A stretch of DNA of 64,000 nucleotides. Source: a virus. The first letter of the stretch is position 1; every line of letters begins with the position of its first letter. Under the pieces are notes generated by a model. It saw only the letters and a list, made by a program, of their open reading frames with translations. It was not told the DNA's origin and did not search any database. This document shows positions 50,605 through 58,983 of this stretch, one piece after another. The stretch is taken from positions 1 through 64,000 of the IMG/VR virus record IMGVR_UViG_3300032296_003821. One strand, 5' to 3'. The position numbers were made by a program, and so were the translations under genes.

Positions 50605-52575
50605 ATGCCATTCTTTTCAGGATCATTAAATCTCTCAGGATCAATTATAGCAACAGGTGTTATAACCAGTAATGGTTCACCTGTAGTTACTACTAGTAAT
50701 ACTAGCTCATTTGTAATTAATACCGGATCATTTGCAACCACCGGATCAAATACCTTTATAGGTAACCAAACTATAACAGGAAGTGTAACAAGCACTAGTG
50801 GATTTGTAGGATCTCTTACAGGAACTGCAACTACAGCTTCCTATATCAACCCAACCTTTATTTCAGCATCTGCTGCTGCTTCTGGATTTGGTTCTAGTGG
50901 TGGGAGCGTAACTACAGGTTCAAATAATTTTGTAGGTACTCAAAGAATAACAGGTAGTGTTATAGTTACAGGGTCTCTTATCGTTTCTGGTTCAAATACA
51001 TTTATTAATATAGGACCTGCTGAATTTACAGGAAGTGTTTCAAGTACAGGTGGATTTACAGGTTCACTACAGGGAACAGCAGCTACTGCTTCATATGTAG
51101 AAGTCGCTCAAACAGCATCTTATTTTAATGGAAATTCTATTAGTTCTTCATATGCATTAACCGCTCAAACCTTATTAGGAAGTGTTGTAAGTGCTTCTTA
51201 TGCAGAATCATCTTCATATGTACCTTATGTTGATTACTCAGGCCAAACAGATACTATCTTTATGAGCACCTCAGGACTCGCTTCAGATAATTATCCTGTA
51301 GTATTTTCAGCTAACGTAGGAAATAATTATACTAGTGTATATGGAGATGTTAATAATTTAAATTACAACCCTGTTTCTAACAATTTAAGTATATCTGGTA
51401 GTCTTACCATTACAGGATCGTTATCCCAAGGCTCTAGAAACTCAACCTCAGGAATTTTTTCTCATGCTCAAGGATCTAGTTCTTTATCTTCTGGAGTAAG
51501 TTCTCATGCTGAAGGTTTTAGAACCACAGCTTCAGGTAACTATTCACATGCTGAAGGTCAACAAACAATTGCTCTTGGTTCAGTTTCCCATGCTGAAGGA
51601 CAAATTACTTTATCAAGTGGTCAATATTCTCACGCTGAAGGATATAATACTACTTCATCAGGTTTTTACTCCCATGCCGAAGGGGAAAATACCCAAGCAA
51701 CAGGTCAAGGTTCTCATGCTGAAGGATCTTATACTATTTCTTCAGGTGGTAATTCTCATGCCGAAGGAGGATTTACTGTTGCTTCAGGTACTAATTCTCA
51801 TGCTGAAGGAGCTTACACTACTGCATCAGGTATTTTTTCTCATGCTGAAGGAAGTTTCACTAAAGCATTAGGTTTTTATTCACATGCTGAAGGTGGTGAT
51901 GGAATATCAAATGGTGGTATTGCTTTTGGTAATGGATCACATGCTGAAGGAAGACTTACAATAGCATCCGGTTCAAACTCACATGCCGAAGGTAGTTATT
52001 CAATATCTATAGGTTATGGATCTCATGCTGAAGGAGACACTACCATAGCATCAGGTTCCCACGCTCATACCGAAGGATTTAGCACTTCAGCTTCAGGTAA
52101 TTTTTCCCATGCTGAAGGGGTTGGAACATTTTCCCTAGGAATGGGTTCCCATGCAGAAGGAAATTATACAACTTCATCAGGTTATGTATCTCATGCTGAA
52201 GGAGAATATACTAAAGCATTAGGACAAGGTTCCCATGCTGAAGGAAATTATACCATTGCATTAGGAGATTGGTCTCATGCTGAAGGAAACCAAACAATAG
52301 CTTCAGGATCTTATCAACTTGTAGTAGGACAATATAATAAACGTGGAGATTCAACTTCATTAATGATTGTAGGAAATGGTAATGGTGATAATGATGTTAG
52401 CCGTAGAGACGCCTTTAAAGTAAGAATGTCTGGTTCAATCGTTCTACCAACTACACAGTCAGCTGCTCCATCTTGGACAGGTACCGATGGTGAAATGGTA
52501 TTTGCAACCGTAACAGGAAACTATTTATTCTATGTTTGGATGGGTGGTGCTTGGAGATCAGGCTCATTATCATAA
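50605..52575 (+). CDS. tail fibre with YadA-head-type SHAEG repeats, 656 aa
   Basis: Residues 1-200 are Gly/Ser/Thr shaft repeats (TGS, ASYxxx). About 285-565 hold roughly twenty 14-residue units with core SHAEG, the left-handed beta-roll repeat of trimeric YadA-type adhesin heads (Hep_Hag). The C-terminus (FKVRMSGSIVLPTTQSAAPS, LFYVWMGGAWRSGSLS) is a short cap. It is a receptor-binding fibre, likely trimeric. A paralogue lies at 55804, sharing the TASYINPTFISASAAA segment. Confidence 0.85.
   Translation: MPFFSGSLNLSGSIIATGVITSNGSPVVTTSNTSSFVINTGSFATTGSNTFIGNQTITGSVTSTSGFVGSLTGTATTASYINPTFISASAAASGFGSSGGSVTTGSNNFVGTQRITGSVIVTGSLIVSGSNTFINIGPAEFTGSVSSTGGFTGSLQGTAATASYVEVAQTASYFNGNSISSSYALTAQTLLGSVVSASYAESSSYVPYVDYSGQTDTIFMSTSGLASDNYPVVFSANVGNNYTSVYGDVNNLNYNPVSNNLSISGSLTITGSLSQGSRNSTSGIFSHAQGSSSLSSGVSSHAEGFRTTASGNYSHAEGQQTIALGSVSHAEGQITLSSGQYSHAEGYNTTSSGFYSHAEGENTQATGQGSHAEGSYTISSGGNSHAEGGFTVASGTNSHAEGAYTTASGIFSHAEGSFTKALGFYSHAEGGDGISNGGIAFGNGSHAEGRLTIASGSNSHAEGSYSISIGYGSHAEGDTTIASGSHAHTEGFSTSASGNFSHAEGVGTFSLGMGSHAEGNYTTSSGYVSHAEGEYTKALGQGSHAEGNYTIALGDWSHAEGNQTIASGSYQLVVGQYNKRGDSTSLMIVGNGNGDNDVSRRDAFKVRMSGSIVLPTTQSAAPSWTGTDGEMVFATVTGNYLFYVWMGGAWRSGSLS
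51459..52300 (+). repeat. 14-codon SHAEG repeat array 1
   Basis: About twenty 42-base units, each with a TCWCATGCTGAAGG-like core coding SHAEG. The units vary in the other nine codons. The array is in-frame coding DNA and a likely substrate for unit gain and loss. Confidence 0.85.
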
Positions 52576-52599
52576 CAAAAAACACAACATAATTAAAAT

Positions 52600-52624
52600 G
52601 GGCCTCTAAATGAGGCCCTTTTTT
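52600..52624 (+). terminator. intrinsic terminator after SHAEG fibre
   Basis: GGGCCTC (52600-52606) pairs with GAGGCCC (52612-52618) around a TAAAT loop and is followed by six T residues. It separates fibre genes from the neck genes. Confidence 0.9.
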
Positions 52625-52628
52625 ATTC

Positions 52629-52638
52629 ATATTTATAA
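52629..52638 (+). promoter_or_regulatory. late-promoter-like ATATTTATAA
   Basis: Directly after the terminator and 12 bases before the ATG of the gp13-like gene at 52651. Confidence 0.55.
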
Positions 52639-52650
52639 CAAAATAGAAAC

Positions 52651-53799
52651 ATGAACATTCCAATTTGGCCAGGCTCAAGTTCATTTCAACCCGGAGATAC
52701 TCCATTTGGGTTCTACGACTATGATCCACAATTCCAATCCGATGCTGATAAATTTGCAAAATTTGCTGCACAACGTTTGGGATATCCTTTAGTTGAAGTT
52801 GAATTACAAGATATAAACTTTTATACCGCACTTGAAGATGCTGTAACAACTTATGGAAATGAATTGTATGCTTACCAAGTAGCAGAAAACTTATTATCTT
52901 TTCAAGGTGCTCCTACAACTATTGGTGCTGCTAATAATGAGGTTATTCAAGAAAATATGGCCTCCATTGTTCGCTTGTCTCAACAATATGGTGAAGAAGC
53001 AGGTGTTGGAGGTACAATAACATACCGATCTGGTTCAATTAAACTCCAATCAGGGGTTCAAGAATATGATATGAATAAATGGGCCCTTGATAATGGAATC
53101 CAAGGTCGTATTGAAATTAAACGTATCTATTATGAAGCACCACCTGCAATCATGCGATATTTTGATCCATATGCTGGTACAGGTACAGGTATGATGCAAA
53201 TGCTTGATAGTTTTGGTTGGGGTTCATATTCACCAGCTATTAACTTTATGTTGATGCCAATCAACTATGACTTACAGAAAATTCAAGCAATTGAATTTAA
53301 CGATCAAATTCGTAAATCACAATATACATTTGAATTGGTAAACAATCAATTAAAAATATTCCCTATTCCGATTGTACACTACCAAGATTTATGGTTCCAA
53401 TATATTTTAGAATCAGACAGAAACCAACCATATGCTGAACGAAATGGTCAAAGTTTAATTACTAATGCTTCTAATGTACCTTATGAAAACCCAGTTTATT
53501 CACAAATAAATTCAATTGGACGTTCATGGATATTTGAATATGCTTTAGCTTTAGCAAAAGAAATGCTAGGATATGTTCGTGGAAAATACCAAACAGTCCC
53601 AATCCCAGGATCTGAAATTACATTAAACCAAAGTGATTTGATTACTGCTGCAACAAGTGAAAGAACAGCATTAATTGAACGTTTAAGAGCATATTTTGAC
53701 ACTACTTCTCGTAAATCTTTATTAGCAAATAAAGAAGCAGAAGCCGCTAGTCAAAAGAATATATTAGCAGATGTTCCAATGACAATTTTTATAGGATAA
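52651..53799 (+). CDS. 13: neck protein gp13-like
   Basis: 382 residues; T4 gp13 is 309. It opens NIPIWPGSSSFQPGDTPFGFYD and has LVEVELQDINFYTALEDAVTTYGNE, a pattern I recognise from gp13 of T4-superfamily phages. A helical domain near the C-terminus (RSWIFEYALALAKEMLGYVRGKY) and LIERLRAYFD follow. gp13 and gp14 form the collar that joins the head to the tail. The gp14-like gene follows after 1 base. Confidence 0.8.
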   Translation: MNIPIWPGSSSFQPGDTPFGFYDYDPQFQSDADKFAKFAAQRLGYPLVEVELQDINFYTALEDAVTTYGNELYAYQVAENLLSFQGAPTTIGAANNEVIQENMASIVRLSQQYGEEAGVGGTITYRSGSIKLQSGVQEYDMNKWALDNGIQGRIEIKRIYYEAPPAIMRYFDPYAGTGTGMMQMLDSFGWGSYSPAINFMLMPINYDLQKIQAIEFNDQIRKSQYTFELVNNQLKIFPIPIVHYQDLWFQYILESDRNQPYAERNGQSLITNASNVPYENPVYSQINSIGRSWIFEYALALAKEMLGYVRGKYQTVPIPGSEITLNQSDLITAATSERTALIERLRAYFDTTSRKSLLANKEAEAASQKNILADVPMTIFIG

Positions 53800-53800
53800 T

Positions 53801-54373
53801 ATGGCATTATTTGGCACTCAACGTGATGTTTCCTTATTCAGACACCTCAGCCGTGAGTTGATGTGGGATATTATTTCCCAACAATGTGCTTATTATCAAT
53901 TAATTGCTGACCAAACTAAAGTAAATATTTACGGTGAAGCAGCAGGTGCTAAATATTATAATGGTCCCGTTTTACTTAATGTTTTAATTGAAAGAGGAGA
54001 CAATGCTTCTCCAGTAGATGATTTTGGTGTAAGCTTTGATCGTCCTATGACATTTAGATTTTTACGTGATGATTTACGTGGTAAAAATCCTGTTAACTCT
54101 GGTGGCGGTCCTGATATAGGTAATTATGATAATACATCTTATGGAGCAGATATATTGCCTGAAGTAGGAGATATAATTATGTGGAATGAATCATACTGGG
54201 AAGTTGATAATGTAAATGATAATCAATTATTTGTTGGAAAAGACCCAGCATACCCATATGCAGAAAATCCTATTAATCCTGGATTAGAAAACTACGGTTC
54301 AAACTATTCAATTATTTGTACAGCACATTACGTACCTGCAGATAAAGTTCAGATTACAAGAGAAAGATTATAA
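53801..54373 (+). CDS. 14: neck protein gp14-like
   Basis: 190 residues; T4 gp14 is 256. The conserved feature is an N-terminal helix region ending with VNIYGEAAGAKYYNGPVLLN. Beta strands DFGVSFDRPMTFRFLRDDL and DIIMWNESYWEVDNV follow. Pairing and order with gp13 support the call. Confidence 0.8.
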   Translation: MALFGTQRDVSLFRHLSRELMWDIISQQCAYYQLIADQTKVNIYGEAAGAKYYNGPVLLNVLIERGDNASPVDDFGVSFDRPMTFRFLRDDLRGKNPVNSGGGPDIGNYDNTSYGADILPEVGDIIMWNESYWEVDNVNDNQLFVGKDPAYPYAENPINPGLENYGSNYSIICTAHYVPADKVQITRERL

Positions 54374-54376
54374 AAT

Positions 54377-55642
54377 ATGCCATCAGTAAGAAAACCTAAT
54401 CCAAAATCTCAACAAGAGATATCAAATAATCAGGTAGATCCATATGTGTTTCCTGAAACGGGGGAATCTTATGGTAATCCTAATATTCCTTCTGATTTTA
54501 GGCAATTTACTCCTGATCAACAAAGTGGAGTAGATTTTAATCGTTCCTATGAAATGTCATTTAAGGGAGATACTGTTAAACCTTTTACAGTAGGTCTTCA
54601 AGATATTGACGAATCTATAATGTACTATTTTCAAAACGTTATACGTCCATTTGTTTACCAGAATGGTGTACGAATTGAAGTACCTGTAATATATGGTTCT
54701 CCTGAAAAATGGAAATCTGTACAAAAAGATGGATTTTATAAAGACAAAAATGGTGCTATAATGGCTCCACTAATTATGTTTAAAAGAGATACTGTTGATA
54801 AAAATCGTTCTCTTACAAATAAATTAGATGCTAATCACCCACATCTTTATACTTCTTGGGCTAAATCATATAACCCAAAAAATTCATATTCAAATTTTAA
54901 CGTATTAACAAACCGTATACCTGTTAAACAATTTATTACTAATGTAGTGCCTGATTACGTTAATTTAACGTATACATGTGCTATTCAAACGTACTATGTT
55001 GAGCAGATGAATAAAATAATTGAAGCAATCAATTACGCATCTGATTCATATTGGGGTGATCCTGAGCGCTTTAAATTTAAGGCCTCTATTGATTCATATA
55101 GTACCGCGATTGAAATGTCTGATAATTCAAATCGCATTATAAAAGGCACTTTTACCATTAAATTGTTTGGTTATATCGTGCCTGATACAGTACAAAAAGA
55201 TGTAACAGCAATTAAAAAATATAATAGTAAAGCCCAAGTAATTATTGGAATGGAAACGGTTGATAGTTTAGCAGAAGTTAAACCACCAATTAAAAAACTT
55301 TCTCCTATATTTATAGACGATCAACAACTTGTAGTAAATTATATAGACCCTACCGTGCTTAATTACATAAATACCAACATACAAAAATTAGGAACATATG
55401 TAGACCCAATTACAGTAACATTTGCTAGTGGTTGGTTAACAGCCCCCTCAGGCCTTCCAGCAACATCATTAAATAATTTTTCTATATTTTGTAATGGTGC
55501 ATTGATAGAAAATGCAGCAATAGTTTCCTTTACCGTAAATGGTGCAAATAACTTAACAACTTTAGTAATTAATCCGAATGAACTAGGATATAGTTTTGAT
55601 TCTCAAGACGAAGTTGTAGCAATTGGTAAATTTAATAGTTAA
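54377..55642 (+). CDS. 15: gp15-like proximal tail sheath stabiliser
   Basis: 421 residues; T4 gp15 is 272. Matching order of elements: RIEVPVIYGSPEKWKSV, APLIMFKRD, a YTCAIQTYYVEQMNKIIEAIN helix region and IIKGTFTIKLFGYIVPD. T4 gp15 shows IRVPITYASKE, then LP.I, then a YELSIFTRYEDDMFQIVEQI segment and a terminal FEVNGWMYP. The C-terminal 100 residues are an extra beta domain. It immediately follows gp13 and gp14, as in T4. Confidence 0.65.
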   Translation: MPSVRKPNPKSQQEISNNQVDPYVFPETGESYGNPNIPSDFRQFTPDQQSGVDFNRSYEMSFKGDTVKPFTVGLQDIDESIMYYFQNVIRPFVYQNGVRIEVPVIYGSPEKWKSVQKDGFYKDKNGAIMAPLIMFKRDTVDKNRSLTNKLDANHPHLYTSWAKSYNPKNSYSNFNVLTNRIPVKQFITNVVPDYVNLTYTCAIQTYYVEQMNKIIEAINYASDSYWGDPERFKFKASIDSYSTAIEMSDNSNRIIKGTFTIKLFGYIVPDTVQKDVTAIKKYNSKAQVIIGMETVDSLAEVKPPIKKLSPIFIDDQQLVVNYIDPTVLNYINTNIQKLGTYVDPITVTFASGWLTAPSGLPATSLNNFSIFCNGALIENAAIVSFTVNGANNLTTLVINPNELGYSFDSQDEVVAIGKFNS

Positions 55643-55658
55643 CGTAAAATAGTTTAAA

Positions 55659-55802
55659 ATGGCAAAAGCAAAAGCACAAGCATCAGTTTCATTTATTAAA
55701 AAATCAAGAAAAAGAAGACCAGGCGTTCATGCAAAGTCTAAAACAAGTAAAAGTAAAAATAGTAAAAATTACGTTAAAAAATACGTAGCCCAAGGAAAAT
55801 AA
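55659..55802 (+). CDS. 47-aa highly basic microprotein
   Basis: ATG 55659 opens a 47-codon frame ending in TAA at 55800-55802, just before the fibre start at 55804. The sequence is about one-third Lys/Arg: SFIKKSRKRRPGVHAKSKTS, then KNYVKKYVAQGK. I recall near-identical small proteins (RPGVHxKxKTSKxKxSKNY, ending in GQG-R/K) in many unrelated tailed phages. Function is unknown; virion DNA or RNA binding is likely. A phage-wide conserved microprotein. Confidence 0.7.
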   Translation: MAKAKAQASVSFIKKSRKRRPGVHAKSKTSKSKNSKNYVKKYVAQGK

Positions 55803-55803
55803 G

Positions 55804-57807
55804 ATGTCATTAATTAAACCGGAACAGTTACGATCAGGATCATATAATATAACGGGTTCGTTATTTGGTACTTCTTCCTTTGCTACAACTGCGTCATATG
55901 CTTTAAATGTAGCTAATATAGACACAGGAAGTTTACTTATAACTGCTTCCGCTACTAATGACACTATTACTTTTACTAAAGGAGATGGATCAACATTTCC
56001 TATAGTAATAGATAATGTTGCAAGTGCTTCATATGCTTTAACAGCATCATATGCTGTTTCTGCTTCATATGAAATTAACTATGAAGTTTCTTCATCATAT
56101 GCTGAAACCGCTTCATTTGCTATTACAGCATCTTATGCTTTAAATGCACTTTCAAGTTCATATTCATTAACTTCTTCATATGCTGCAACTGCTTCATATA
56201 TTGATACTCTCTATAGTAGTAATTATACACAATCATTTACAAATCAATCTACTTGGACAGTAATTCATAATTTAGATACTCGTTATGTTATTGTACAAGT
56301 ATATGATACAGCATTTGATGAAGTAATCCCACAAAACATTGATTTAACAGATGACAATACTGTTACTATCACATTCCCTACCCCAGAAAGCGGAACTGCA
56401 GTTGTAACTGTAGGAGGTGCTTTACAAAATTCAGGAGCTGTATCTTCTTCATATGCTTTAAATTCTACAAGTGCATCATTTACTTTAACAGCATCATATA
56501 TTAACCCAACCTTTATTTCAGCTTCAGCAGCTGCTGCTGGGTTCGGTTCTGGAGGTACTATTACTATTCCTGGTAGTAATACTCAAATATTATTTAACAG
56601 TGCAAGTGCATTAGGAGCATCATCTAATTTCATATTTGATTATACTCTTGGAAGTTTACAACAAGGTTTTAATAACCTTGCTTCAGGACAATATTCACAT
56701 GCTGAAGGACAATTAGCAACAGCATCTGCAGTGTATTCACATGCCGAAGGAGGTGTTACTAGAGCAACTAATTTTTATGCTCATGCTGAGGGAGCTGACA
56801 CTACTGCTGCTGGAATAGCAGCTCATTCTGAAGGTAATTATACTTCAGCACAAGGAAATTATTCTCATGCTGAAGGAGTAAGTAATATATCCACAGGGCT
56901 AGGCTCTCATGCTGAAGGTCAACAAACTACATCCCAAGGAAATTATTCTCATACCGAAGGATATAGCACTAGTACTCTCGCAATATATTCACATGCTGAA
57001 GGATCAGGTACTACAACTCAAGGAGTAGGTTCTCATGCTGAAGGAAATTTAACTTATGCTAATGGCCCTTATTCACATGCTGAAGGTAATTCAACAATAG
57101 CAACTGGAAATTATTCTCATGCTGAGGGGTTTAGAACTTTAGCTAGTGGTCAATATTCACATACTGAAGGATATTATACTACTGCTTCGGGAAATGGAGC
57201 CCATACCGAAGGATACTATACAATAGCTTTAAATGAATTTTCCCATGCTGAAGGTAGATCTACAATAACCTCAGGACAATATTCTCATGCTGAAGGATAT
57301 GGAACCATAACCTCTGCACTTTATCAACATACCCAAGGTACTTTTAATCTTACTAGTTCAATAACCGGAGCATTTATTCATGGTAATGGTGCTGATGATT
57401 TGAATAGATCTAACTTAATATTTGCTGCAGGTAACCAAGTTCAAATTACTGGATCACTTGCAGTAACAGGATCACTAATTGTAACTGGATCTACTCAAGG
57501 AAATGTAGCTGCTTTAACAATATCTTCAAATACTGCATCTGTAGATTTAACTAGAGCTAGTTTCTTTACAATCACACTTACTTCAGGTGTTACTACACAT
57601 ATTAGTGCAAGTAATATTTTACCTGGTTCTACTAGCACAATACTAGTTACAACGGATGGAACTTCAAATGTATCTTTTCCATCAAACGTAAAACAACCAT
57701 CTGGTTCTTTTTATACTGCCTCTGCAGTATCTGCAAAAGATATATTGACATTTATATCATATGACTCAACAAATCTATATTTAGCAAGTGTTAAAAATTT
57801 AATATGA
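55804..57807 (+). CDS. second tail fibre with SHAEG repeats, 667 aa
   Basis: The N-terminal 120 residues contain ASYALTASYAVSASYE-type shaft repeats. A beta domain near 140-205 (TWTVIHNLDTRYVIVQVYD) comes next. About sixteen SHAEG-type 14-residue units span about 298-512. The C-terminal part (TRASFFTITLTSGVTTHIS) is a separate beta domain. It shares TASYINPTFISASAAA with the 50605 fibre. The two probably arose by duplication and have swapped C-terminal domains. Confidence 0.85.
   Translation: MSLIKPEQLRSGSYNITGSLFGTSSFATTASYALNVANIDTGSLLITASATNDTITFTKGDGSTFPIVIDNVASASYALTASYAVSASYEINYEVSSSYAETASFAITASYALNALSSSYSLTSSYAATASYIDTLYSSNYTQSFTNQSTWTVIHNLDTRYVIVQVYDTAFDEVIPQNIDLTDDNTVTITFPTPESGTAVVTVGGALQNSGAVSSSYALNSTSASFTLTASYINPTFISASAAAAGFGSGGTITIPGSNTQILFNSASALGASSNFIFDYTLGSLQQGFNNLASGQYSHAEGQLATASAVYSHAEGGVTRATNFYAHAEGADTTAAGIAAHSEGNYTSAQGNYSHAEGVSNISTGLGSHAEGQQTTSQGNYSHTEGYSTSTLAIYSHAEGSGTTTQGVGSHAEGNLTYANGPYSHAEGNSTIATGNYSHAEGFRTLASGQYSHTEGYYTTASGNGAHTEGYYTIALNEFSHAEGRSTITSGQYSHAEGYGTITSALYQHTQGTFNLTSSITGAFIHGNGADDLNRSNLIFAAGNQVQITGSLAVTGSLIVTGSTQGNVAALTISSNTASVDLTRASFFTITLTSGVTTHISASNILPGSTSTILVTTDGTSNVSFPSNVKQPSGSFYTASAVSAKDILTFISYDSTNLYLASVKNLI
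56695..57340 (+). repeat. 14-codon SHAEG repeat array 2
   Basis: About sixteen 42-base units with the same SHAEG core as the array at 51459, in a different fibre gene. The shared units could permit exchange between the two genes. Confidence 0.85.
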
Positions 57808-57808
57808 T

Positions 57809-58660
57809 ATGTTTATTCCATTTGGTTTTTTTCAAAATTACTCACTAGCTTCTGCTATTACTTCTTCAATTACAGGTTCTCCTTGGCAACAAATTGATAC
57901 TATTGTTTCAACTTTACGAAGCAATGTTACCGATTTTAGAAATCCAAGATTTTTTGTTTATCGATTAGATGGTAATGCTTTCAATATTAATGATGGTGGT
58001 AATGATATGTTTGATAGTGGAAATAGCACTATTCCTTGGCTCCGTTCCAATACAGTATACTGGAACCCAGGATCAGCAACTTATACTGCTTCACCGGCAA
58101 TGTCATATGCATTACAAACTAGTTCATTAACTGATACAAATTTATATTATGCCTCAATTGGGTATACCCAATCAGCAGGAACATTCCCAGCAGCACAAAG
58201 CGCAATATACCATCCGTTAACAATGATTAGTGCTCGTAGTGGTTCAGGACCAATTGGATGGCAAAAAACAGGAAATATTGGAGCTGATGGGGCCGGAAGT
58301 ATTTTAACAGGAAGTATATATACTGGTTCTGTAGTAAATGGATTTACAACATATGCTTACTTTAGGCAAACATATGGTCAAGCATCTGATCCAAACATAT
58401 GTGATGTTTATATGTTATTTGGACATCCAAACTGGGATTCTAATTTTGGAACTGTTGTTTGGTCTGCAAGTTTAAGTACTCAAGGACAGGGAGCTACATT
58501 ATATGCTACAGGATCTGCTTCTAATTTATTAGCAGTAACTACTCTATTAAGTCAAACAGGTAGTACTCCATCTGGTGCTAGTTTACCAATTAGTGCTAGT
58601 GATATTGCTACAGTCGTAGATAATTTTGCATTACGAATTAAACAATCACTATCTTATTAA
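57809..58660 (+). CDS. hypothetical fibre-associated protein, 283 aa
   Basis: It opens FIPFGFFQNYSLASAITSSI and includes a folded beta/alpha domain (NVTDFRNPRFFVYRLDGNAF, YYASIGYTQSAG). The start overlaps the fibre stop region by one spacer base. The N-terminal hydrophobic stretch is not a clear signal peptide. Position between fibre genes suggests a fibre tip or chaperone. Not recognised. Confidence 0.55.
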   Translation: MFIPFGFFQNYSLASAITSSITGSPWQQIDTIVSTLRSNVTDFRNPRFFVYRLDGNAFNINDGGNDMFDSGNSTIPWLRSNTVYWNPGSATYTASPAMSYALQTSSLTDTNLYYASIGYTQSAGTFPAAQSAIYHPLTMISARSGSGPIGWQKTGNIGADGAGSILTGSIYTGSVVNGFTTYAYFRQTYGQASDPNICDVYMLFGHPNWDSNFGTVVWSASLSTQGQGATLYATGSASNLLAVTTLLSQTGSTPSGASLPISASDIATVVDNFALRIKQSLSY

Positions 58661-58666
58661 CCCATA

Positions 58667-58676
58667 ATATTTATAA
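58667..58676 (+). promoter_or_regulatory. late-promoter-like ATATTTATAA
   Basis: Located 12 bases before the ATG at 58689. Confidence 0.5.
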
Positions 58677-58688
58677 CAAAATAAATTA

Positions 58689-58940
58689 ATGAGATTATTT
58701 TCCCCTGTCATAACCGGATCTTTAGATGTTACAGGCTCAGCATCTATAACTGGTTCTTTATTCGTAAAGAGTGATTCTAATGATATTTTTCTCATTAAAA
58801 ATTCAAATAATACTCCTGTTTTAACAGTATCCCAAAGTGGAGTAGTAATTTTTTCTACCCAATCTCAGGAGCTTGCAGGTCCTGCTCCAAATGGCGGGAT
58901 TTATTTTACTTCTGCATCATTTTTTGTTGGTCTCGATTAA
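58689..58940 (+). CDS. short fibre-like protein, 83 aa
   Basis: RLFSPVITGSLDVTGSASITG is the Gly-Ser-Thr shaft pattern. It continues VKSDSNDIFLIKNSNNTPVLTVSQSG and ends in a short AGPAPNGGIYFTSASFFVGLD segment. It resembles a truncated or modular fibre end. It could be a stand-alone subunit, or a remnant of a fibre gene. Confidence 0.55.
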   Translation: MRLFSPVITGSLDVTGSASITGSLFVKSDSNDIFLIKNSNNTPVLTVSQSGVVIFSTQSQELAGPAPNGGIYFTSASFFVGLD

Positions 58941-58983
58941 GGGTAACATATGTATAATAAAACAATTTAAATAAGAAAACAAT

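Noticed and set aside
51506-51871. 121-residue + frame inside the SHAEG fibre
   Set aside because: A different-frame reading of the same repeats (LMLKE-like); the SHAEG frame is the coding one.
51459-57340. CRISPR-like regular repeats
   Set aside because: The 42-base periodicity is in-frame and codes for SHAEG units; there are no spacer-repeat boundaries and no cas genes.
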